Positions 33,701 to 43,834 of a stretch of DNA of 64,000 nucleotides are shown here, piece after piece. Position 1 is the first letter of the stretch. Each line of letters begins with the position of its first letter. The notes beneath the pieces are model-generated. The model worked only from the letters and a program-made list of their open reading frames with translations, was not told where the DNA came from and searched no databases. The position numbers and the translations under genes are program-made. Origin of the DNA: Mytilus trossulus (Eukaryota; Mollusca; Bivalvia; Mytilida; Mytilidae); NCBI RefSeq assembly GCF_036588685.1, contig NC_086386.1:68818682-68882681 (forward strand). The letters run 5' to 3'.

Positions 33701-34317
33701 TGTTTACGAATCAATGAGGCATTTAAATCACCTAGCACTATTATGGTATGATCTGCAAATTTAATAGTTAATTCACTTATCTCATCAAAACATTGCTCAT
33801 ATTTTCGGTCATATTCCTTACTACCAGTACAGGGCATATATACGGCCACAATACAAATTGGTTTTGGCTTAGTGTCTAAAGTTATAACACAAATACGTTC
33901 ATTACCATCATTATGAATTTTCACAAATTGGTCTAAATGTGCTCTCCATAAAATACCACAACCTCCCCATCCCCGCATGCGCTGTCTATTACTGATAGGA
34001 TCATATTCGTCGGTACATTTCATAGTAGTACAAAAATCGTGTTCAGCAGCAAAAGCTTCTAATTTGGATTTCTCAAAAGACCATAGCCAATGTTCCTGTA
34101 TAGCTAGAATATCTACATTCCCGAGTAGCTCTGATAGGTATACGGCGTTTGTTGTGAAGTTCTCAACATTGAAGGATGCAATAGTGGTTGCCTTACCATT
34201 GATGTTGGTATTTGCTGTCTCACAAAGTGATTGGCCGGTATGTTCAGATTGTGACTGTGAGGATAGACTGGTAACCTTGCATATACTTGGCTCGGTAATG
34301 TTTGTTGCATTGGCCAT
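30748..34317 (-). CDS. Non-LTR retrotransposon ORF2 (endonuclease-reverse transcriptase), intact
   Basis: 1189 residues without a stop. Residues about 45-285 form an APE-type endonuclease: NVEN, QEHWLW, VYMPCTG, LGDLNA, QIDYIL and SSHVPV blocks supply the catalytic N, E, D and H positions. Residues about 560-830 are the reverse transcriptase: AFIDASKAFDVVW, QGVRQGGILSPTLYKLYINP and CADD at 760-763 (32029-32040). The first residue of the usual F/Y-A-D-D is Cys, while both catalytic aspartates are kept. Near the C-terminus ICPLCMDEIEDTEHFLLQC forms a C-x2-C...H-x4-C knuckle (about 1082-1102). It nicks target DNA and copies its RNA by target-primed reverse transcription. The first ATG overlaps ORF1 by 205 bp in another frame. 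Full length and open, so possibly active or recently so. Confidence 0.9.
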   Translation of the reverse strand: MANATNITEPSICKVTSLSSQSQSEHTGQSLCETANTNINGKATTIASFNVENFTTNAVYLSELLGNVDILAIQEHWLWSFEKSKLEAFAAEHDFCTTMKCTDEYDPISNRQRMRGWGGCGILWRAHLDQFVKIHNDGNERICVITLDTKPKPICIVAVYMPCTGSKEYDRKYEQCFDEISELTIKFADHTIIVLGDLNASLIRKQKTTRDKVFLTSIQEINLCVPRNYPSSHTFFHHNDKASSQIDYILAFNDNNFFTKTDIYCMSPLNLSSHVPVTANFICNLYASEKNDVVNTATTNRINWEKCDTLKYQRLLDEKFNSLDITSGTLDEQFQNVADIFKTSAEESSEEVKKRRVRKLKPWPINLRSLCHDSKQAYNIFKQDGGNKCETNALWVNCKVAKKKLRQAQRQLDANNRYKLYYEIMDSYTSNQKLFYKLINIQRTGQVKKLTKLVIDGINLESSEEIRDGWASYFEKLSTLSTSSSFCEHQHQTVKRNIQNILTLQNSGNKGRQYATLDEVTAAISKMKNGKSPDELNLMSEHLKCGGQIVPIILKALFDRVLQERDVPEIFQSGIITPIHKSHGKPLQDPNSYRRITVCSIMGKVFETIHLSKISPDLDRLQNKLQRGFTKRVSPTNAALLLTEALADAKDRKKKVFVAFIDASKAFDVVWHDSLMLKLFQSGIKDEDWFVVYKWYQQMRSKVKWDGQFSRAFDEQQGVRQGGILSPTLYKLYINPLLDWYQNKHLGFRIGTIHIASPACADDIVLLAEDAISLQTMLNLQETFANKDRYFISEAKSKIMTFNSRRNEKCVDEFYLHEKPIEHVASYTHVGINRNSEEKCLVSERIKLARRTCYSLMGAGMHGYNGVNPNIVIKLWNTYVRPRLIFGLDCVTLSRKELDELNFFHKSQLKILQNLPERTADAAIYILSGQMPIEAFLHRQILVNFGNIVRNNDIEKEICIRQLVMKDNTSHSWFIYVDAILSLYEFESIFDILNSIPNRESWKIYVKQRIETFWKQKITNMAEGKSTLRFLHPMSMNCGTVHNVWANTGLDSISIMKANVKARLLTGVYTLQSNRSRFNKYEVSAICPLCMDEIEDTEHFLLQCASTDTVRNEFIPKLRTLLYDFNHEIGNLVFSNNSMLLRVILDVSSPQVPILIQTFLFMEKIEAITRGMVFALHHKRCSILELVGS

Positions 34318-36062
34318 TGTGGTTGGAGACTGTTTACAACATGCTGTTGTTGTTTTTGAGGTTTTCTCCTGTACCTGGGTGGCCTTTTTTTCTTCACAGT
34401 CTTTTCTAAAAAAGATGTATCTGATTTTGCGGTATTGTCCTGCTCAGAAGTGTTACATGAGGTATTTATCAAGTTGGTACCTACTGAGACCCTACTAGTA
34501 ACTGGGTTTTGTGAGACGGTGTCCTGAGTACCCGAACAACACTCTGTCGCCTGTACCTTATATACTGGGATATCGGACCCTTCTTGAGACAGTGCATGAC
34601 GATTATTAGAGCCATAATTGTTATTATTTATAACTATACTTTTATCACTATTTAGAAATTGTCCTACTTTGCTTTCTAACAGATTAAACCTGTGTTCAAG
34701 AATTTTGAGCTCACTATTAGAGTTATTGTTAGTGTTAATTTGAGAATTAAACTCACTGTTAACATCCTGCACATTTTTAGCACGTTCACTTAATATAAGA
34801 GACTGTTCTAATTCTTCAATTTTCTTTTCCAAAGTATATATATATGATTGTGCTGCAGCTAATTTCTTACTTGTATCATTTAATGTTCGCTCCTTTACTT
34901 TGAGAGCTGATTCTTTATTAGCTAATTCACGCTCTTTAGCTTTTAATTGTTTTTCCTTATCAGGTAAATTGTCCAAAATTTTAGTATCACTATAGCAAAT
35001 GTCAGTATTTATAGCTACGTCTATACATTTTCTATTAATATTTATTCGTCTTGGTAAGTTTCCAATGGACTTGGTAGTACTCACACTTTTACTCCTACTA
35101 TTCTTTTTATCCCCAAGCTCCCTTGCATTTAAAACTTTTACTATGGACGGACAACTAATGTCATCTGTGCTATTAACGGACGGAGTACACTCCTCAGTTT
35201 CAGATCTATCAATATTGTCTATAGTTAATAAATCCCTACAGCTTGTACAAGTGTAATAATTATTCCCAGATTCAAGGCCCTTTCTATCTGAGGGTGATAT
35301 GTTTTCACAAGCATAATGAGACCAGGCATTGCACCTATCACACAAAACTGCATTATCTGCACAATGTTTATCGCATATCAGACAAATTTCGATTTCATCT
35401 ATACTAAAGTTCATATCTATGGACCCACCTCTTCCTGGGACACTAATTGTGTCACAACCAATATTTGATGCTGCATCAGTGTTACTCACAAAGTTAGAAG
35501 AGTCAGTTACACTTTTTGAAGCTTGTGCACTTTTGTCAGTTTCTAACAGTTCACAAATTTTTTCTCTCATTATTTTGTTCATATTACTAAAATCCCCTAT
35601 CTTGTCAAGCTCACTAATAATAAAATGTAAGTGATCGGAATAGAAAGTTTGTAAATATCCACCATTCACATTAACAACTGAAGTCGTCAAATATAAGTTT
35701 ATTCTGTATAATTTAACACCACCCTTGAATGCCACCAGAGATTCCTCTACCCTTGTTATACCATCTTTTGATAACCGGGTTACAAATTCAAATTTAATGT
35801 CTTGAAAAGGCACCGAGTTATAAATTGTTTGAGTAACTGCTCTAAATGCCTCAAATGCTGCCGTTGAAAAAGTCAATACTAGATTACCATTTTTCAGCGC
35901 TACCTGCAGATGTTCACGGTCTGTGGCATCTAACTTTTGATTCAATGCTTTCGTTTTATTAATGTTATAATTTACTGTTTTTTGAACAGTTGGACGGCTT
36001 GGCGTGAACGGCTTTCTGGTTTGTCGTCTACGTGTTGAACGAATCATCGTAACGGATGGCAA
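34113..36062 (-). CDS. Non-LTR retrotransposon ORF1 with PHD finger, intact
   Basis: 649 residues. The N-terminal 170 residues are an unrecognised folded-looking domain (FRAVTQTIYNSVPF, FEFVTRLSKDG). Residues 227-275 are a PHD-type zinc finger: C-x2-C at 227/230, CDRCNAWSHYAC with the Cys-His core, and CTSC at the end. A coiled coil follows (about 358-425; KEKQLKAKERELANKESALK). Then come Asn/Ser-rich sequence and a basic patch KKKRPPRYRRKPQKQQQ (about 550-567). ORF1 proteins of LINEs bind the element RNA, and PHD fingers in ORF1 are known from CR1-group elements, so CR1-superfamily membership is likely but inferred. The last 205 bp overlap the start of ORF2. There are no stops or frameshifts. 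Confidence 0.85.
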   Translation of the reverse strand: MPSVTMIRSTRRRQTRKPFTPSRPTVQKTVNYNINKTKALNQKLDATDREHLQVALKNGNLVLTFSTAAFEAFRAVTQTIYNSVPFQDIKFEFVTRLSKDGITRVEESLVAFKGGVKLYRINLYLTTSVVNVNGGYLQTFYSDHLHFIISELDKIGDFSNMNKIMREKICELLETDKSAQASKSVTDSSNFVSNTDAASNIGCDTISVPGRGGSIDMNFSIDEIEICLICDKHCADNAVLCDRCNAWSHYACENISPSDRKGLESGNNYYTCTSCRDLLTIDNIDRSETEECTPSVNSTDDISCPSIVKVLNARELGDKKNSRSKSVSTTKSIGNLPRRININRKCIDVAINTDICYSDTKILDNLPDKEKQLKAKERELANKESALKVKERTLNDTSKKLAAAQSYIYTLEKKIEELEQSLILSERAKNVQDVNSEFNSQINTNNNSNSELKILEHRFNLLESKVGQFLNSDKSIVINNNNYGSNNRHALSQEGSDIPVYKVQATECCSGTQDTVSQNPVTSRVSVGTNLINTSCNTSEQDNTAKSDTSFLEKTVKKKRPPRYRRKPQKQQQHVVNSLQPQWPMQQTLPSQVYARLPVYPHSHNLNIPANHFVRQQIPTSMVRQPLLHPSMLRTSQQTPYTYQSYSGM

Positions 36063-36560
36063 ATCAAAAAAAGTTAAAATGTCTTATAAATATTTAGAAT
36101 AGTGCTGGTAATGAACTTTATTACAGGTTATTTAGTAAGATTTTAGTTTCGTCACTTTAGACTACTGTATCATTATTTACAGTAAAAAACTTTAAAAGAC
36201 AATAATAAAATAATGAATAAAATGGATAAAACAGCGTTTACCTAGACTTTATCTCAGGCTCAGTGGATGTAAAGGATAAAATACAATAACGAAATGGGTT
36301 ATGTATTAAAATCTAAAAATATGGACGAAACGGAAGTGTTAAAAAATACACAACACTTTTAATTAAAATGTACTGTAAAAGGTAAAAAAAAAGGTGCAGT
36401 GCATATATACAAAAAGTTCTACCATTTGCTGTCAGGAATGCTATCAGGGTCTGGCTCACAAGTAATATTTACAGTATCTTGGAAGATAAAATCAACATGG
36501 CCGACCACTGACCAGAACGAGACGGAATGATGTCTATGAGTTTTTTGCACAAACTTCGCT
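36063..36560 (-). promoter_or_regulatory. Presumed 5' UTR and internal promoter of the LINE
   Basis: The element must extend upstream of ORF1 (higher coordinates). Sequence here is non-coding. No target duplication was found, so the 5' border (perhaps near 36560) is a guess. LINE 5' UTRs normally hold an internal promoter (known); no motif supports it here. Confidence 0.3.
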
Positions 36561-38564
36561 TGGTGGTGGGTTAAAAATATATAAATCTAGTTATTAAAAG
36601 GATAAAACACCATTTGAACACAAATATAAGTGTTATTTTGTGTTACAGCTCGACAATATCATGAAAATCTTCAACCAAATCGGAGCTTCAAAATTTTCCG
36701 CCTTCCATTCCTGCACATGCGTATCCCCACCGGAAGTAAAAGGTCACATGCTTTTTAAACCGGAAATACATGTAAAATGTACATTGTAATGTTGTAACAC
36801 ATCATTTATAGTTTACTTATCAACATAGTATCAGTGGTGTACTTCTTGGCTAATATGGTAATTTAATTGATAAGATACATTTCAAAAGCTGCAATGTTAA
36901 TCAATCGATTATAATAATAAGCCCTTATAAACTTTCTTTTACTGCTTAATATTCTACTTTCGTTTTCAACTGTTCGAGTGTTTGTACCTGTTTTCCAGGT
37001 AAGGAACATCACATCGAATAAATTTGACAAAAAATGAAACAGAAACCTTTAAACCAGTCGAGAACTCTAGATTTCATGACTTCAGATTATATTTACATAG
37101 TAGTTTCCAAAACACAAGGCCAATATGGTCTTAAAAAAACTCACCAATCGACTCCATGAACTAGTGCAATAATATATGTTTAAAAGTCACTCAAATGTGT
37201 TAATATTGATATTTGAAGAGTTATTCGGTCATTACATGTGTTATTCGGATATTAACACTGTTATTCCGTAATTCGAGGTACCGCCATGCATTGTGCCATT
37301 ACGAGTTTACTACCACTTGAAAACACGTGGATTAGTGGGGAAACTGTCCACTAATTAAGTGGAATGTAGGGGCCGATCCAACCAGTTTGAAAAGGGTGGG
37401 TTCCCAACCCAGGATAAATGGGGGTTCCAACTATATATTTCCCCATTCAAATGCATAGATAGGCAAAAAAAAGGGGGGTTCCAACCCTTGGACCCCCCTG
37501 GATCCGCCAATGGAAAGGGACTCTCATTATACATGTTTTTATTATGGGAATATGTTTAATGTAAAATATATAATGTAATCTTTAATTTGCATGCCCCAAT
37601 TTCCATGCTCAGATTAAAAAAGTATTGCTTACTGGCTTCGCCTTGTAAGGGGACGACCATTTGATATTCTGGTGGGGGGAGGGGGGGATTGTGGAGGATT
37701 TGCAAAAATGTAATTCACAAAGCTAAGTCTGTGGCTGTTGTTTTTTTTAAAATCTCAGGATCTAGTTAATAACAAAATTACTAAATTACAAAAGGAATGC
37801 AACACTAACAGAATACAGAAGGGCAATCAATGAACAAAAACAAATAACTTAGAAACATTAAACCCGAAAAATCAAGGGTTAAGTCTATGAGAGCACAGAA
37901 CTTGCTTCTTGCAAAGCACTCACGGTGAACACAATTTGAATACAAACAAGTGTTTGGTTTTGAAATTTCCTACACGAGGCATTTGCCTCAATGTAATTAC
38001 AGCCCTGTAATAAAAGTGAGATAAGTGTTCCTGAGACAATATAGATGTACATGTACAAATGTACCTCAAGGTAAATGAAACCAATTTTCAGACATTAAAA
38101 GTATATTTAGATAATATTCATATTTTATTATTAAAAGATTTGGGAAGTGTTTTCCAATATTTTTTTTAGGAAAAAAAAAGATGAATTTATGAATAATCTG
38201 GTGCCATCTCATACTTTCGATTAAACCTGCTGAGTTATTTATTTTCATTGAATCAATACATTGCAAGTCAGGTAATTTATTTTCAAAACTACAACAGAAC
38301 AAACCATTTATGTTTTTCATTATCAAGGCAGATTTATTTATTTTCAAAATCCTCCAACCAAAATTGTTAATTTACCCCTGAAGGAATTATTGCTTTTTAA
38401 AGTTTTTTTTTAATTTTTATATGATGAATTTTCTTTATTGTAACAAATAGACTAGCACAACATGTATGAACAAAGGTATACAGAATGGTATTTTCACACA
38501 AAGGAATTTCGAAATATTAAATAATAAAACAACAAATGAATTTTAAATAATAAAATTGAATACT
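36561..38564. other. No gene seen; one dispersed repeat
   Basis: 37365-37520 is a dispersed G-rich repeat (GGGGCCGATCCA, GGGGGTTCCAAC twice, GACCCCCCTGGATCCGCCA). A diverged relative is at 48352-48470 (GGGGTCGATCAAGCC ... CCCAACCCCCGG). The remainder is AT-rich with no supported gene. The minus-strand frame at 38066-38347 lacks any recognisable feature. Confidence 0.5.
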
Positions 38565-38565
38565 G

Positions 38566-41372
38566 AACGGAAGAACTATTGGAGACCCTTTGGGCAAATG
38601 TACATGTATAACATATAATGGTTCCAGTCTTGTAGACTATACACTTGTGTCTTCTAATATATTACAATGCATTGGAAACTTTAAAGTTAGTGATTTTACT
38701 CCAATATCAGATCACTGTCCTATCAGTTGCTCTTTACTTTAAACTTGCTTTCAAAAATGTAAAACTATAGAGACAAAATTAGATCCTCTCCCTGGTAAAT
38801 TTTTTTGGGATAACAAAGCAATGGATTGTTATACTACAAACATTCAAAACTCACATGTAAAACAAAGACTAGATGAATTTGTAAATAATAAACAGATTGA
38901 TTCTAATTCAGCTGTTGAAAAATTCAACACTATTTTGTGTGATACAGCACTTTTATCAACTAAATTTGTTCAAAAGAAAATCATGAATAGGCCTATTAAG
39001 AAAAGTAAAAAACCATGGTTCTCAGACTCTTGTCATGACCTCCATACTACAGTTAAAAAGTACTGTTTACTTGTAAATAAGTTTCCAGACAACGGATCCT
39101 ATAGAAAATCATTTTACTCATTCAAATCTAAATTTCGAAGAAGGTGTAAACAAGAAGAAAGAAATTACAAGAGTCAAATCTGTGACCAAATTTCACTAAA
39201 TATGAAAAAAGACCCAAAGACATTTTGGAATTTACTTAACAAATTAAGTTCTCTTTCAGAAATAAAAGAGGAAAACCATTTTGATCAAGAATTATTTATA
39301 AACTACTTTAAAAAAATGAACAGTACTTCTAACATCCAAAACAATAAATTCCATGACATAATTATTGAAAAATTAACAGCCTTAAACAAGACACTAAATA
39401 CATGCAACTCTGACAACGAATTTAATAAACAAATCCAGCCAGCTGAAATTTTAAATGCAGTTAAAACACTTAAAAATGGTAAATCATCAGCTGAAGACTT
39501 AATTTCTAATGAAATGATTAAATGCGGTATGCCAGTATTATTAGAACCCCTATTAAAACTTTTCAACCTAGTATTTATGAAAGGCAGCTTCCCAAAATTA
39601 TGGAACAAAAGTTTGATTACTTTAATTCATAAAAAGGGGAACAAATCTGACCCCTCTAATTATAGAGGTATCTCATTGACTTCTAATTTGGGAAAATTAT
39701 TCAATAAAATTATACACACTAGACTAATGAAGTTTATTAACACTAATAATTTGATAAGTGAAAATCAGATTGGCTTCAAAGAAAAAGCTAGAACAGCAGA
39801 TCATATCTTCTCATTAAAGTCTATTGAAGACAAATATAAAACTAAAAAAAAGAAAATTTTTGCAGCATTTATAGATCTGCGAAAAGCCTTTGATACTGTC
39901 TGGAGGGAGGGTTTATTCTACATTCTACTCCAAAACAGACTTCCAGGCAAGCTTTTTAATGTCATCCAATCAATGTATAATGACAACAAATGCAGAATTA
40001 AATTTCAAAATGGTATGAGCCATGAATTTATATCAAATTATGGAGTAAAACAAGGGGATGTACTTAGCCCCACTTTGTTTAATATTTATATAAATGGCCT
40101 TGTAAATGACCTTGATCATGCAAACACTCAACCAATTATTATAGGAGATGTTAAATTAACATCATTATTATATGCAGATGACATTATTTTATTATCTGAA
40201 ACCCAAGAAGGGCTACAAAATGCACTAAATGAGTTAACTAAATTTTGTTCCCTATGGAAACTTGATGTTAACAAACAAAAATCAAAAATTATAATATTCA
40301 ATTCTAATGGAAAATCTCACTGTAATTATTTTAAAGTAGAAAAAGAACATCTTGAGACTGTTAAATCTATTTGTTACCTTGGAATAACTATAAATTGTTC
40401 AGGAAGTTTAAGTCATTCAAAAAAAAATCTTATGGAAAAAGGGAGAAAGGCTTGGTTTAAAATTAAAAAAACAGTCTCTTTAGATAATTCCTGCAGTATG
40501 CTTGAAAAATTATTTGATACTTTAGTTGTTCCAATAACTCTATGGGAGTGAAGTTTGGGGTGTAAGCCAAGTGTTCAAAGATTCAGATCCATTTGAACAC
40601 TTACATATTAAATTTATTAAAGAAATTTTAGGTGTACAGTGCAAAACAACAAATGTAGCCTGTTTAACTGAGACAAACAGAATCCCTTTGTACTTTAAAA
40701 TTCAGCTTTCAGCTATAAAATTTCTAAACCATATTGTAAACTCGCCTAACACTTTAGTCCATAAAATATATAATAATGTAGAGAAAACAAGTAAATGGGT
40801 TAACATTGTAAAAGACTGGTTAAATAAATTAGGTTTTGGTCATCTCACTTTTGATACTTTTAATTTAAAATATCACATAAATAGTATCCAACAAAGAATC
40901 TATGACCAGGCTTATCAAGTTATCAAATTATAAATTGTTCTATCAATAAATGTGAAAAATTAAATTTCTTTTGTCATACTAAAAGAATTAGAAAAAGGCC
41001 CCCATATATTGATATATGTAAATTCAAAACTGACCGATCAGTTTTCAGTAAATTTAAACTAAGTGCATTTTCCCTAGCAATTGAAAGAGGGCGTTATACC
41101 AACATTGAAAGAAGTAAACGCATTTGCTTATCCTGTAACAGACAAGAAATTGAGGATGAATACCATTTCTTCTCAATCTGTCCATGCTATACATCATTAA
41201 GGGATACCTATATACAAAATATTAATAAAAATCTTAATTTCAATTTTATTAAATTGCAGTCCACTATAACACTTAAGCATTTGACTGTACTTTTAAATAG
41301 CAGTCTACCAGTCATTATAAAAATCACCATAAAGTATATTAATGATTGTCTTTTATTAAGAACATCTGTATA
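38566..41372 (+). pseudogene. 5'-truncated LINE with endonuclease end, RT and zinc knuckle; three lesions
   Basis: The frame from about 38581 encodes the endonuclease tail (LVDYTLVSSN, SDHCPISCSL). It is cut by a TAA at 38740-38742 and then runs open 38821-40551. The RT part shows AAFIDLRKAFDTVW, NYGVKQGDVLSPTLFNIYIN and YADD at residues 451-454 counted from the ATG at 38821 (40171-40182). A one-base shift near 40543 moves the frame before SEVWGVSQ, a second near 40925 moves it again, and it then reads FSKFKLSAFSLAIERGRY and RICLSCNRQEIEDEYHFFSIC (zinc knuckle) to a stop at 41370-41372. The protein order matches LINE-B at 25 kb, so they are one family. It is inactive in this copy. Confidence 0.9.
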
Positions 41373-41645
41373 ACATGTATTTCTTTTAATATGCAATGCC
41401 AACCTAATTTTTGTTTGTGTTCTTTTTTCAATTGTTCATGAACATTAATAATGTGTTAATTGTTGATATTTATAGCCTTTTTTCTTCTTTGCTGTGAATA
41501 CCACTGTCACTCTAATATAATTGTAATCAATTTAACTATTGTAAGTTTATTGTCTTAATTTTGTATGCCATAACCATTTAATGTAAATGTGTTTGTGCGA
41601 ATAAAATATTGTCTATTGTCTATTGTCTATTGTCTATTGTCTATG
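41373..41645 (+). repeat. 3' UTR and heptamer tail of the LINE
   Basis: Non-coding 3' UTR ending AATAAAATATTGTC then about five CTATTGT heptamers (41608-41643). LINEs of several clades end in short tandem repeats instead of poly-A, generated during target-primed reverse transcription (known). The TTGAATC tail of LINE-A and the inverted TTGTC tail at 51543 are comparable. Confidence 0.8.
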
Positions 41646-41660
41646 ATGGTGCAAATTGTT

Positions 41661-43819
41661 TTTACTAGCAATTAATTTGTATACCCCTTCCAAATTTATT
41701 TCTCCATGTTTAATGCCTCAAATTGCAAGAAGTGGGGTGAAATTACACTTTAAAAAAATTTGGGTCCAGAATTTGTAAGGAAAGTAGTGATTTGGTCCAA
41801 CTGAAAAAGGTTGAAAATTGGCACCTCGGAAGCTGTCAAAAGATTTCAAGACGCCCAAAACATATAATTGTCCATATTTTGAGTTAAAGCCGATGAAGTT
41901 TTCTATATAATTTTGATATAATTTGTCCCAAAAGTAACACACTGTAAAAGTTTCTTTGAGAAACCCCAGATGGGATTTTTTTAATTTTCATTTATGTTCT
42001 AAAAGAAATGCACTACGAAATAATTGTGGTCTCGGACCTACATGTAAGAGGTGAAATCTGTAAATATAGAATCTGTACCTTGGCAACTTCCCTAAATGAT
42101 TTTGTACCTTGGCAACTTCCCTAAATGATTTGATGGCGTCCTTTTGTCAAATAACATGAAACTAAAGGATTTAAACTTTTATTTTATAGACTTTCTGCAA
42201 AAATGACCAATTTTGGCATTTTATGGTCAAAATAGGCATTTATAGCTTTTTCAATATTGATGCATAAATGGCATCCTGACTTTCTATATGAAGGTTTTAA
42301 TGTGTCAATATTTGTGTTTCTATGCCTTTATCTACTTCATTTACTTATTTATGAACTCTGAATCTACAGAAAAGAAAATTATCTCAGACAATATGTGCAA
42401 AATGTGTTGTATAAATGACCCTTGTCTAACGCCCTGTTTGGATGAAGTAAAAACTGGGGAGCTTGGTACATTTTTGTACATAAAATTTAAAGTCCATAAT
42501 AAAATTTAAAGTCCATAATAAAAACCTCACTAAATTTGTATCAAAAGCACTTTACAATGTCTATTGTACCTGTTCCATTTCACATAATATCTTTCTTTTC
42601 TTCTGTAGGATAGCAAGTGGGTTAAATATAAGCCTGTTGAGAATAAATTGCATGCAAGTTTTTCCCTAAAAAGGCAAAAATCTTTGTATCAGACCATACT
42701 GTTTGTAAGAAAAGTTAATTGCAAGAGTCTTTGTGTGCTCAGATTTGTTGTATCATGTCACACGAGTATAGAAATGTTAAAAAGACACAATTTTTATTTC
42801 TTATAGCCTAAATATGCATTTTTTTAATGTAAATATGTGGTACAGCCAAAATAGACCATAAATTTCTTCCAGTCTTACTTGGCCAAAGACCCTTTAAAAC
42901 TAATATGATATGTTTTTGTAACTTTTCTTTCAATTTGAAGTATTTTCAATACATATGTAAGGATTATTTATAAACAAAAAGTTTCACAAATTTATAATTG
43001 CTGAAAAATATTACATGTTCATGTAAGGCCCCTTCATTGAAAAACCTCAATTTTTAGGCGCAGGCTCATATAAATTTGACTTTTAAATAATTATGCCAAG
43101 TCTGATAAATCAAATTATTACTCTATTGCTTTTTAGTACAAATGTACATGATAAGTTATATAATTTTAACATTTTAAAAGGTTTTTTTGCAATATTTTAA
43201 TTTTTAAAGCCCCAAATATTCATAGTTGAAATTTTTCAATTTTAACGTCAAAATTTTACACGCAAAGATGAGTATAGAACTTTACTTATTGTCTATAATA
43301 TACATTCTATTGTCATGAAACTTTGTAAGCAGTGTTATAATTTATTATAAGCTTTGTTTTTTTTTTAAGATTTGTCAACTCTTTCTATCCTTTAAGGTCC
43401 AAGACCACAATTGTAGTTCGTTCCTAGTGTTGACAGTGGGTTACTTGCCATTAAATTTTATACCCCTTCCAAATTTATTTCTCCATGTTTAATGCCTCAA
43501 ATTGCAAAAAGGGGGTGAAATTACACTCTAATTCTGTAATTGGGTCCAGAATTTTAAAGGAAAGTAGTGATTTGGTCCAGCTGAAAAGGGTTAGCACTTC
43601 AGAACCTGTCAAAAGATTTCAAGACGCCTTAAACAGAAATTGTCCATATTTTCATAGAGTTAGAGTTGATGAAGTTTTCTATAATTTTGATATAATTTGT
43701 ACCAAAAGTAGTACAACACACTGTAAAAGTTTCTTTGAGAAAGCGCAGGTTGGATTTTTTTTATTTTCATTTATGTTCTCAAAGAAATGCACTACGAAAT
43801 AATTGTGGTCTTAGACCTA
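41661..43819. mobile_element. Pair of 380 bp direct repeats around a TIR-bearing segment
   Basis: 41661-42040 and 43441-43819 are direct repeats (about 85 per cent by eye) beginning TACCCCTTCCAAATTTATTT. Both end with AATTGTGGTCTYRGACCT. The reverse complement AGGTCCAAGACCACAATT lies at 43395-43412, so 42022-43412 is also bounded by 18 bp inverted repeats. No protein domain is seen in the intervening 1.35 kb. The layout could be an LTR-like pair, but there is no primer-binding site or TG...CA ends. Two adjacent copies of a TIR element sharing an end is more likely. Confidence 0.6.
42041..43394. other. Interior of the 41.7-43.8 kb repeat pair; no gene
   Basis: AT-rich. A 23 bp duplication lies at 42076-42120 (TACCTTGGCAACTTCCCTAA twice). 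The plus frame at 42288-42509 has no recognisable domain. Confidence 0.4.
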
Positions 43820-43834
43820 AATCTATGAAAAATT

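Noticed and set aside
33977..34498. 173-residue plus-strand frame
   Set aside because: Antisense shadow of the overlapping ORF1 and ORF2 of the minus-strand LINE.
41661..43819. LTR retrotransposon
   Set aside because: The direct repeats lack TG...CA ends, a primer-binding site or any gag-pol coding sequence between them.
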